The notes beneath the pieces are model-generated. The model saw only the letters and a program-made list of their open reading frames with translations. It did not search any database and was not told the origin of the DNA. Both the position numbers and the translations under genes were made by a program. Of a stretch of DNA of 20,539 nt, positions 14,345 through 20,539 are shown piece after piece. Each line of letters opens with the position of its first letter. The first letter of the stretch is position 1. Origin of the DNA: Sulfurospirillum arcachonense (GTDB taxonomy: Bacteria > Campylobacterota > Campylobacteria > Campylobacterales > Sulfurospirillaceae); contig DQTM01000241.1 of the NCBI GenBank assembly GCA_015662785.1, positions 1 through 20,539 on the forward strand, read 5' to 3'.

Positions 14345-16118
14345 ATATAGTTTTAAAAATATCTTCTCAGATATGAAAAAGTACAAAAAAGAGTTAATAG
14401 TAGCAAATTTAGTAGCTCTATTAGCTGTTATTATTAGTACCCCAGTACCTCTTTTAATGCCACTTTTGGTTGATGAAGTACTTTTAGAAAAACCAGGTAT
14501 TGTTGTTAGTACTATTGATACTATGTTTGGTAAAGGTAATGAACCGTATGTTTATGTAGTTTGTACACTTCTTTGTGTATTGGTTTTAAGATTTCTCTTT
14601 TTTATACTAAATTTTTATCAGACAAAACTTTTTACTATTATCTCAAAAAATATAACTTATAAAATAAGAGAAAGTTTATTAAAACATATTGCAAAAGTTT
14701 CACTAAAAGAGTTTGAGTTTTTAGGAAGTGGTAGTATAACTTCAAAATTACTCATTGATGTTGATACTGTTGATAACTTTTTAGGAAGTGCAATTAGCAG
14801 ACTTATTATATCAGTTTTGACTATTATAGGTGTTGGTATTGTTTTACTAGTGATACATTGGCAATTAGCTCTTTTTATACTTCTTTTAAATCCTTTTGTT
14901 ATTATTGTGACTACAAAAATAGCTAGAAAAGTCTCTGTTTTAAAAAAAGAACAAAATAAATCTTATGAAGTTTTTACTCAAAGTCTTAGTGAAACACTAG
15001 ACCTTTTTGTGCAGATAAAATCTCTCAATAAAGAGAAGCAATTTTTTGGCTCAGTTATTAAAAATGCTAAAACTATGAGAGATAATTCAATTCAATTTTC
15101 TTATAAAAGTGATGGCGCAACAAGGTTTTCGTTTTTAGTATTTCTTTCAGGGTTTGAAGTTTTTAGGGCGGCAAGTATTTTGGTTGTTGCATATTCAGAT
15201 TTAACTATAGGGCTTATGTTAGCTATATTTGGTTACCTTTGGGTCATGATGAGCCCTATACAAGATGTTTTAAATATACAGTATGCCTATCATGATGCTC
15301 TTGGTGCACTTAAAAGAATAAATGCTATTTTTGCAATGGAAAAAGAACCAGTTTATAAAAATGCTTTCAATCCTTTTGAAAAAAATTATACAAATGGAAT
15401 TGAGATAAAAAATTTAACATTTTCTTATGAAGAAAAGACAGAGATATTAAAATCAATAAATATGAAGATAGAAAAAGGAAAAAAGATAGCTATTATTGGT
15501 GCAAGTGGTAGTGGAAAAACGACTCTTGCTGGGCTTTTAGTTGGACTTTATCCTGTTCAAAATGGTGATATTTTAATTGATGGAATTAGCATAAATGAGA
15601 TAGGTTTAAATAGAGTTAGAGAAAATATTTTTTTAGTTTTACAAAATCCTCAACTATTTAATGATACAATCGCAAAAAATTTAACTTTTGGTGATTCAGT
15701 AGAAAAAGAAAAGTTAGATTTTGCTATAGAAATAGCACAGTTAAGAGAGTTTATAGACTCTTTAGAAGAAGGGTTAGAAACACGTATTGGTAGAGATGGT
15801 ATAAAACTTTCAGGTGGACAGAGACAGAGATTATCTATTGCTAGAATGGTGATACAGAATCCAAATGTTGTTGTTTTAGATGAGTCGACATCTGCACTAG
15901 ATGTTCATACTGAATCAAGGCTTTTCGAAGCTCTTGAAGAGTATTTGAAAGATAAAACTACTATCATCATAGCTCATCGTCTTAGTACTATACGAAAAGC
16001 AGATTTTATCTACGTGCTTGAAGATGGTGAAATTGTGGAAGAGGGAAATAGTAAAGATTTAATGGAGCAAGAAGGCTTGTTTTATAGTTATGTAAAAGAG
16101 AAAGAGGGAAAAAAGTGA
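14337..16118 (+). CDS. ABC exporter, fused permease/ATPase (MsbA-like)
   Basis: ATG 14337 is taken over the adjacent TTG. The 593-residue half-transporter has an N-terminal membrane domain (about 1-310, helices at about 20-45, 70-90, 140-185 and 250-300) and a nucleotide-binding domain: Walker A GASGSGKT at 388-395, Q-loop VLQNPQLF, signature LSGGQ at 491-495, Walker B VVVLDE with Asp515-Glu516, switch His547 in AHRLST. It should dimerise and export a lipid, peptide or drug. Next-door SYLF and DedA genes hint at lipid or envelope work, but the substrate cannot be read from sequence. It overlaps the upstream gene by eight bases and the downstream gene by four. Confidence 0.9.
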   Translation: MGKYSFKNIFSDMKKYKKELIVANLVALLAVIISTPVPLLMPLLVDEVLLEKPGIVVSTIDTMFGKGNEPYVYVVCTLLCVLVLRFLFFILNFYQTKLFTIISKNITYKIRESLLKHIAKVSLKEFEFLGSGSITSKLLIDVDTVDNFLGSAISRLIISVLTIIGVGIVLLVIHWQLALFILLLNPFVIIVTTKIARKVSVLKKEQNKSYEVFTQSLSETLDLFVQIKSLNKEKQFFGSVIKNAKTMRDNSIQFSYKSDGATRFSFLVFLSGFEVFRAASILVVAYSDLTIGLMLAIFGYLWVMMSPIQDVLNIQYAYHDALGALKRINAIFAMEKEPVYKNAFNPFEKNYTNGIEIKNLTFSYEEKTEILKSINMKIEKGKKIAIIGASGSGKTTLAGLLVGLYPVQNGDILIDGISINEIGLNRVRENIFLVLQNPQLFNDTIAKNLTFGDSVEKEKLDFAIEIAQLREFIDSLEEGLETRIGRDGIKLSGGQRQRLSIARMVIQNPNVVVLDESTSALDVHTESRLFEALEEYLKDKTTIIIAHRLSTIRKADFIYVLEDGEIVEEGNSKDLMEQEGLFYSYVKEKEGKK

Positions 16119-16780
16119 AAAAAGTTTTAGTTATATTTTTATTAGTATTTGGTATTACCAATATGCTAGCAGATTCAGTTGAAGAGAGTGTTTTAGAAGC
16201 AAGTAATACTATGAAAAAGCTTACTAGAAGTCAAAATGGTATACCAATGTCAATTATAAAAGATGCAAAAGCTATAGTTGTAGTACCAGATGCAGTAAAA
16301 TTTGGTTTTTTTATAGGTGGAAAGTATGGTGAAGGTGTTGCTGTCATAAAAAAAGAAGATGGGAGTTGGAGTTATCCTTTTTTTATAAAACTAGGTGGTG
16401 GAAGTTTAGGTTTTCAAATTGGGCTTGAAGTAGTTGAAAGTATATTTGTTTTTAGAACAAAGAACAGTGTAGAAGAACTACTAAGTGACAAGTTTACATT
16501 AGGAGTAGAAGCTTCTGCTTCGGCAGGGCCTATAAGTGCAAATGTAGATAAAAGTACTGAAGTAGATATGAGTGCTGAGATATTTACTTATTCTCAAAAT
16601 AGTGGTCTTTTTGCAGGAGCTATATTTAATGGAGCAGTTATTTCTAATGATGATGAAAAAAATAGAGCTTTGTATGGTAATGACGTAAATGTCAAGAAAA
16701 TAGTCACTTCTGAAAACTTGAGTGATGCTTATAGCGTACAAGAGTTTTTAAAAAATCTTAATAATTTGATGGAGAAATAA
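16115..16780 (+). CDS. SYLF/YSC84-domain lipid-binding secreted protein
   Basis: GTG 16115 overlaps the ABC exporter stop (GTGA). The 221-residue protein has a signal peptide (about 1-19, ending MLA before DS) and a SYLF (YSC84) domain: PMSIIKDAKAIVVVPDAVKFGFFIGGKYGEG, the family's 'A.giavfP.v.k.gf.iGg..G.Gv' signature, then GSWSYPFFIKLGGGSLGFQIGLE and a glycine/serine-rich AEASAS/SANVD-type region ending in FAGAIFNGAVI with NRALYG. The domain binds phosphoinositide-type lipids in eukaryotes; bacterial homologues are periplasmic and mostly uncharacterised. Placed between a lipid-type exporter and a DedA protein, an envelope-lipid role is plausible. Confidence 0.85.
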   Translation: MKKVLVIFLLVFGITNMLADSVEESVLEASNTMKKLTRSQNGIPMSIIKDAKAIVVVPDAVKFGFFIGGKYGEGVAVIKKEDGSWSYPFFIKLGGGSLGFQIGLEVVESIFVFRTKNSVEELLSDKFTLGVEASASAGPISANVDKSTEVDMSAEIFTYSQNSGLFAGAIFNGAVISNDDEKNRALYGNDVNVKKIVTSENLSDAYSVQEFLKNLNNLMEK

Positions 16781-16781
16781 A

Positions 16782-17348
16782 GTGGAAGGCATAATAGACT
16801 CATTATCTACTTATGGATATATAATACTTTTCGCATACTCACTTGGTGGTGGTATGGTAGCAATCATAGCAGCAGGAATCCTCTCATATGCAGGTAAGAT
16901 GGATTTACATACGTCAATAGCCGTTGCATTTGTAGCCAATGCTCTTGGAGACTCAATGCTTTTTTATATGAGTAGATACAATAAAGCTCAGATAATGCCA
17001 TATGTAAAAAAACATAAGAGAAAATTAGCTTTAAGTCATGTTCTTATGAAAAAATATGGAGATAAAATCATATTTTTTCAAAAGTTTGTGTATGGTATCA
17101 AAACACTTATACCTATAGGTATTGGTATGACCAAATATCCAATTTTAAAATTTAATATATTAAATATTATATCAGCATTTTTATGGGCAGTTATTTTGGG
17201 TTATGCAAGCTATTCTGCGGGTGAAACCCTTTCTGAGGCATCAGGATATTTAAGTTCTCATCCTTGGATTGCACCACTCATACTGTTTTCCTTGCTTGGT
17301 AGTATTTGGTACTATTTTAAAGTAATGACAACTAAAAAGTCAAAGTAA
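16782..17348 (+). CDS. DedA/SNARE-associated (VTT) family membrane protein
   Basis: A 188-residue inner-membrane protein starting at GTG 16782, seven bases after GGAG and one base after the preceding stop. The DedA/VTT pattern is visible: a re-entrant glycine-rich helix (SLGGGMVAIIAAGILSYAG), NALGDSMLFYMSRYNK around residues 46-63, and the second re-entrant segment FFQKFVYGIKTLIPIGIGMTK (about 100-120) with F-N-I-LNIISAFLWA and a final helix. Some DedA proteins flip phospholipids or undecaprenyl phosphate across the membrane. The usual Arg in the second segment is Lys here. It ends nine bases inside the convergent polymerase gene. Confidence 0.85.
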   Translation: MEGIIDSLSTYGYIILFAYSLGGGMVAIIAAGILSYAGKMDLHTSIAVAFVANALGDSMLFYMSRYNKAQIMPYVKKHKRKLALSHVLMKKYGDKIIFFQKFVYGIKTLIPIGIGMTKYPILKFNILNIISAFLWAVILGYASYSAGETLSEASGYLSSHPWIAPLILFSLLGSIWYYFKVMTTKKSK

Positions 17349-18599
17349 CTCTTTAGCACTTCTTAGTATGTCTATGCCATACTTGCTTCTTAGTTCTTGA
17401 CTTTTTTTCATTAAAGTATTTAGTTTTATATCCCTTTGTATATCTAATACAGAGGGGTTTAATTTTTCTTTTTTTATAAAATTTGTTAATGATATAGAGA
17501 GTCTTATGACTCCATTGTTTGAATGCTGGTCTAACTCTTCAAATATAGCTATGATAGTTTCTATAAGAAACTGTTCATTTAGCAGTCTGTTAAATGTTAT
17601 TTGTTTTCTTTTTGAACTATATTTATAACTTATTGAGAGACTAAGTGTAGTAGGAATTAATTCTAAGCGTGATACCATAAAGATAAGATGTCGATTGAGT
17701 ATATAAAATCTTCTTTTTAATTCTTCCCTATCTGTTATAGCATCAAAAGTTCTTGAAATTCCTACAGATTTTCTTTTAACATTTTCTATGACAGATTCTT
17801 CATCAAGTCCACAAACCCTATTATAGATACTTTTTCCACTATTTCCCCATGAGTAAAGTAGTGTTTTAGACTCTTTTATATCTCCTAGTGTAAATTTTTT
17901 GTATTTATGCAGTTTTGTTTGAAATGCTTTTCCAATTCCAGGAAATTTTTCTATGGGTATGTTTTGTATAAATTTATCTACATCATCAATTTTTTTTACA
18001 CCAAATGGTTTTGCATATTCTGTTGCTATTTTTGAAGTCCATTTTGAGTTAGCAATACCAATAGAACAAGGAAGTTTAAACTTTTTAAAGATGTCATTTT
18101 TAAGGTTTTCTAAAAAAGAGTATATCTTATCATCTTCTATCCAGCCACTTAAATCACCAAAAAATTCATCTATACTAAACTGTTCAATACAAGGTATATG
18201 AGTTTGCATATATTCTCTAAGCTGCTTCGATAAGTTATGATAGAGAACATGGTTTGGTTTTATAACAATGAGATCTTTGCATCTTGCTTTTGCTTCGGCT
18301 ATGCTCATACCTGTTTTTATGCCGTAAGCCCTTGCTTCATAGCTAGATGTTGTAACGATACCTCTTATTTTATTATCATCTTTGAAGTAATCAGGTAAAT
18401 TTGCTTCGTTTTTATCTATAAACACAGCAGATACAAAAGCTCCACTATTTTGAAAAATTATATCTCTGTTTAGTCTCTCTTTAGAAAAAATATACGGATC
18501 ACTTCTACCACCTATAGCCACAGGTTTTCCATTTAGCTTAGGGTTGTTGATTCTCTCAGCTGATACAAAAAAAGCATCTAGATCTAGATGAAAGTTCAT
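17340..18599 (-). CDS. Y-family DNA polymerase (DinB/UmuC-like)
   Basis: A 419-residue translesion polymerase. The palm carboxylates are Asp6 (HLDLDAFFVSAE) and Asp144-Glu145 (FSIDEFFGDLSG); Phe11 of the FF pair is the steric-gate position. SYEARAYGIKTGMSIAEAKARC is the fingers motif, IANSKWTSKIATEYAKPFG the palm helix region, IEKFPGIGKAFQTKL the thumb helix-hairpin-helix, and RKSVGISRTFD begins the little finger. Between PVAIGGRSD and IVTTSSYEAR there are about 45 extra residues (roughly 34-79) absent from E. coli DinB. No C-terminal beta-clamp motif is obvious. It is translated immediately after a 23-codon ORF (TAATG junction), divergent from the S24 repressor, suggesting damage-linked control. 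Confidence 0.88.
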   Translation of the reverse strand: MNFHLDLDAFFVSAERINNPKLNGKPVAIGGRSDPYIFSKERLNRDIIFQNSGAFVSAVFIDKNEANLPDYFKDDNKIRGIVTTSSYEARAYGIKTGMSIAEAKARCKDLIVIKPNHVLYHNLSKQLREYMQTHIPCIEQFSIDEFFGDLSGWIEDDKIYSFLENLKNDIFKKFKLPCSIGIANSKWTSKIATEYAKPFGVKKIDDVDKFIQNIPIEKFPGIGKAFQTKLHKYKKFTLGDIKESKTLLYSWGNSGKSIYNRVCGLDEESVIENVKRKSVGISRTFDAITDREELKRRFYILNRHLIFMVSRLELIPTTLSLSISYKYSSKRKQITFNRLLNEQFLIETIIAIFEELDQHSNNGVIRLSISLTNFIKKEKLNPSVLDIQRDIKLNTLMKKSQELRSKYGIDILRSAKELL

Positions 18600-18670
18600 T
18601 AGAAGAGTAAGTTACTCACTTTTAACATAACTTGCTCAAATCTCTGAATATATGTTTCAATCTGTTGCAT
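18599..18670 (-). CDS. 23-residue small ORF coupled to the Y-family polymerase
   Basis: A short ORF of 23 codons plus stop runs on the minus strand from ATG at 18670. AAGGA stands six bases upstream (plus-strand TCCTT at 18677-18681) and its TAA shares a base with the polymerase ATG (TAATG). The product begins MQQIETYIQRF and ends NLLF, an amphipathic helix-like peptide with no recognised domain. The good ribosome-binding site belongs to this ORF, not to the polymerase, so translation of the polymerase probably depends on termination-reinitiation here. It could be only a leader cistron or a small partner protein. Confidence 0.5.
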   Translation of the reverse strand: MQQIETYIQRFEQVMLKVSNLLF

Positions 18671-18772
18671 TTTAAATCCTTTTTACAATTTATTTTCAAA
18701 AGTATACAAAAAATTGAAATTATGCTACAATTATATTTCAAATTGCAATGTTTTTTAATAAAAGGAGTCAAA
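18671..18772. promoter_or_regulatory. Divergent promoter/operator between polymerase and S24 repressor
   Basis: The gap contains two related 17-mers in the same orientation, ACAATTTATTTTCAAAA at 18685-18701 and ACAATTATATTTCAAAT at 18727-18743 (13 of 17 identical), and an inverted pair TTGAAAT (18714-18720) / ATTTCAA (18735-18741). One 17-mer lies between a minus-strand TATACT (18706-18701) and the small ORF; the other covers a plus-strand TATATT (18732-18737). AAAGGAG at 18760-18766 precedes the repressor ATG. This is what an operator for the adjacent repressor would look like, but binding is inferred. Confidence 0.5.
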
Positions 18773-19432
18773 ATGCCAGATTTAAGAGAGATTTTAAACA
18801 GAATCAAAGATATTTTATCAGATGAGATAAAAGATAGAAAGATTTTTGATAAAGATGTAGCCGAAGCACTCAATTTAAACCAAGTGACTTTAGCAACGAT
18901 GAAGAGCAGAAGTAAAATTCCATATAAAGAGATATTAGAGTTTTGTGCATTAAGAAAAATCTCTATTAATTGGCTTATGTTCAACCAAATGGTACAAAGC
19001 ATTGCAAATGAGAGTGAGAAGTTTGAAAGAATTCATTACTTTAAAGACATATATGCAAGTGCTGGAGGTGGAGCTTTAAATTATGATGAACGAAGCGAGT
19101 TTTTAACTTTGGATGAAGAGATAGTAAATCATCTTGGTGGAAAACATGCTATAAAAAATATTCACGCTTTAAATGTTTTAGGAGATTCAATGGAACCAAC
19201 TCTAAATGATGGCGATATACTTTTTATGGATAGAGATAGTATAAATCCAAATAGAAATGGTGTTTATGTAGTATCTACTCCTGTAGGAATTTTTGTAAAG
19301 AGATTACAGTTAAAGTCAGATGGAACAGTAGCCTTGGTTTCAGACAATGAATCATATTCAGACGAGATGGTAAATGCGGAAGATATAATAGTATTAGGAA
19401 AAGTTGTCGGAGCTATGTCCAACAACTTTTAG
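18773..19432 (+). CDS. S24-peptidase repressor, LexA/phage-CI-like
   Basis: ATG 18773 follows AAGGAG; an upstream in-frame extension to 18632 runs through the promoter gap and is rejected. The 219-residue protein has an N-terminal helix-turn-helix of the phage CI type (about residues 24-50, DKDVAEALNLNQVTLATMK) with a following helical part (SINWLM), and a C-terminal S24 peptidase domain. Catalytic dyad: Ser139 in VLGDSMEPT and Lys176 in FVKRL, 37 residues apart, the same spacing as LexA Ser119/Lys156. A candidate self-cleavage site is Ala97-Gly98 in YASAGGG. It should therefore be able to self-cleave when RecA is activated. It diverges from the Y-family polymerase and probably represses it and itself. 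Confidence 0.85.
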   Translation: MPDLREILNRIKDILSDEIKDRKIFDKDVAEALNLNQVTLATMKSRSKIPYKEILEFCALRKISINWLMFNQMVQSIANESEKFERIHYFKDIYASAGGGALNYDERSEFLTLDEEIVNHLGGKHAIKNIHALNVLGDSMEPTLNDGDILFMDRDSINPNRNGVYVVSTPVGIFVKRLQLKSDGTVALVSDNESYSDEMVNAEDIIVLGKVVGAMSNNF

Positions 19433-19445
19433 TGTTACATGTAGA

Positions 19446-19934
19446 CTATAAAGCTTCTTTGATTTCGATACTTACTATAGTGTCGTTTTGATTAATTGAG
19501 TCTAGTACTTTCATGCTATCTTCATCACTAGGGTCTATAGCACCAAATACAGTGTGAAGACCATCTAGGTGAGGAAGTGCATCATAACATATGAAGAACT
19601 GACTACCACCAGTATTTGGACCAGCGTGAGCCATTGAAAGAGCACCTTTTGCATGTTTGCTTGTTTGTTCAGCTTCACATTCAATAGCCCAACCAGGACC
19701 GCCTGTTCCAGTTCCTTCTGGGCAACCACCTTGTGCAACAAAACCAGGGATTACACGGTGGAAATTAAGTCCATTGTAAAATCCTTCATTACATAGATGT
19801 GCAAAATTTGCAACTGTATTTGGAGTTTCCTCTACATATAATTTTGTATTCATAACACCGTGTTCTGTAGTTATCACAGCGTATTGAAATTTTGCTAATT
19901 CTTCTTTTGAGTAATCATATACTTTTAAACTCAT
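19446..19934 (-). CDS. Cyclophilin-type peptidyl-prolyl cis-trans isomerase
   Basis: A 162-residue single-domain cyclophilin without signal peptide, so probably cytoplasmic, catalysing proline isomerisation during protein folding. Catalytic landmarks are FHRVIPGFVAQGG (Arg of the active site), the bacterial GTGTGGPGWAIECE insertion, ALSMAHAGPNTGGSQFFI and LPHLDGLHTVFG. The start ATG is preceded by AGGAT and a TATAAT box further up. It converges on the S24 repressor with a 13-base gap that contains a TACATGTA palindrome, leaving no room for a long terminator. Confidence 0.93.
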   Translation of the reverse strand: MSLKVYDYSKEELAKFQYAVITTEHGVMNTKLYVEETPNTVANFAHLCNEGFYNGLNFHRVIPGFVAQGGCPEGTGTGGPGWAIECEAEQTSKHAKGALSMAHAGPNTGGSQFFICYDALPHLDGLHTVFGAIDPSDEDSMKVLDSINQNDTIVSIEIKEAL

Positions 19935-19963
19935 TTTTTATCCTATATATTAATTTGAATCAG

Positions 19964-19969
19964 ATTATA
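19964..19969 (-). promoter_or_regulatory. Putative -10 element for the cyclophilin gene
   Basis: On the minus strand the sequence TGTTATAATC gives a perfect TATAAT with a TG-like base pair just upstream, about 30 bases before the cyclophilin ATG and followed by AGGAT. It lies in the 50-base gap behind the hemerythrin gene, so the cyclophilin can be transcribed separately. Confidence 0.5.
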
Positions 19970-19984
19970 ACACAAAAAGCTAAA

Positions 19985-20539
19985 TTAAACTTCTTTTAAC
20001 TCTTTTGCTTCTTCTAAATCTTTTAAAAATTGTATCCAATATGATATTTTTTTATCTTCGTTTAAAATGTGATTTACCAGAGACTCTTCAATGAAGTCTG
20101 TCAAGTTTTCCTCAATGGATTCTATACCCATAGTCACGGAGTTTCTGATTAGTTTACTTAATGTTTCCATAATTTCTACATGTATAGCTTTATGATTTTC
20201 AAGTTTGTCATACTTTAAACTTTCCATGTACTTTTCTTCATTCTTGAAGTGTTCTTGGAAGTAGTGAAATAGCTTATTTAGTGTATCTACTATTTTTCTT
20301 TTTTTCTCATGTGATGGAACTCTTTTAAATGCTTCACTAGCTATTTGGAAAAGTTCTTGATGCTCTGCATCAATGGTTGTATTTCCAATGCTATAAGAGC
20401 TTTTCCAACTAAATGTAAATTCTGGAATGTCATGTGTGTTTATCCATTGTGTTATTTTTTTATCTTCATATATTATATGAGCAATAAACCATATTTCAAT
20501 AAAATGTGCTAACTCTTTTTCTATCTCAATTATCTTCAT
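19985..20539 (-). CDS. Tandem hemerythrin-domain protein, 5' end beyond window
   Basis: The reading frame is open to the last base, and the ATG there may be internal. Residues about 41-170 form a complete bacteriohemerythrin: FTFSWKSSYSIG, His60 (DAEHQELF), His97 and Glu101 (EHFKNEE), His116 and His120 (HKAIH), His157 and Asp162 (NHILNEDKK), all ligands of the di-iron O2-binding site. Residues 10-36 (HFIEIWFIAHIIYEDKKITQWI) repeat the C-terminal helix of the same fold, with His21 and Asp26 at the matching positions, so a first domain lies upstream. These proteins bind oxygen for sensing, storage or delivery. The full length and whether a sensor domain precedes it are unknown. Confidence 0.85.
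   Translation of the reverse strand: MKIIEIEKELAHFIEIWFIAHIIYEDKKITQWINTHDIPEFTFSWKSSYSIGNTTIDAEHQELFQIASEAFKRVPSHEKKRKIVDTLNKLFHYFQEHFKNEEKYMESLKYDKLENHKAIHVEIMETLSKLIRNSVTMGIESIEENLTDFIEESLVNHILNEDKKISYWIQFLKDLEEAKELKEV

Noticed and set aside
17330..17360. Bidirectional terminator between the DedA-family and polymerase genes.
   Set aside because: The genes overlap by nine bases and no hairpin with T-run is visible.
18632..18772. An N-terminal extension of the S24 repressor by 47 codons.
   Set aside because: It reads through the small ORF and promoter gap; ATG 18773 has AAGGAG and gives the normal family N-terminus.
18599..19432. Prophage edge suggested by the CI-like repressor.
   Set aside because: No integrase, phage structural genes or attachment repeats nearby; flanking genes are ordinary chromosomal ones.

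Overview
The window is strongly AT-rich and has the gene content of a free-living Campylobacterota (Epsilonproteobacteria) bacterium, most like Sulfurimonas and relatives. The evidence is the block tlpA-like lipoprotein / ftsY / radA read divergently from 5-formyltetrahydrofolate cyclo-ligase / rny (an order I recall from Campylobacter jejuni), together with a FliL-type flagellar gene, bacteriohemerythrin, TRIC-type channel and dense, overlapping gene packing. The genus is an inference from overall style; no marker gene settles it. No rRNA, tRNA, CRISPR array or intact insertion sequence was seen.

Layout. (1) 1-2200, plus strand, looks rearranged: the 3' part of a periplasmic amino-acid-binding-type protein whose 5' end is out of frame or missing, a flavodoxin-fold oxidoreductase, and a chimeric ORF joining a lipoprotein/rhodanese start to the C-terminal half of a GlpC/HdrB-type iron-sulfur protein. 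(2) 2213-7142, plus strand, is a compact run: TRIC channel, argD-type aminotransferase, TolC-like outer membrane protein, MidA-type methyltransferase, thiS, and a HEPN/minimal-nucleotidyltransferase pair. Most of these genes overlap. (3) 7139-10898, minus strand: tlpA-like lipoprotein, ftsY, radA, fliL, acpS. (4) 10950-17348, plus strand: MTHFS, rny, an unrecognised coiled-coil protein with a degenerate receiver-like end, an ABC exporter, a SYLF/YSC84 lipid-binding protein and a DedA-family membrane protein, nearly all overlapping or within a few bases. (5) 17340-19432: a Y-family DNA polymerase on the minus strand, preceded by a coupled 23-codon ORF, divergent from an S24-peptidase (LexA/CI-like) repressor; the gap between them carries related AT-rich repeats. 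(6) 19446-20539, minus strand: a cyclophilin and a tandem hemerythrin-domain protein that runs off the window end.

The strongest candidates for new biology are: the self-contained repressor / small ORF / Y-polymerase switch, which resembles a minimal damage response in a lineage whose best-studied members lack LexA; a highly iterated palindrome, TACATGTA, found 11 times and five times inside the methyltransferase gene in all three codon phases; a HEPN toxin whose catalytic His position is Tyr; the rhodanese-CCG chimera; and the pseudo-receiver protein coupled to RNase Y.
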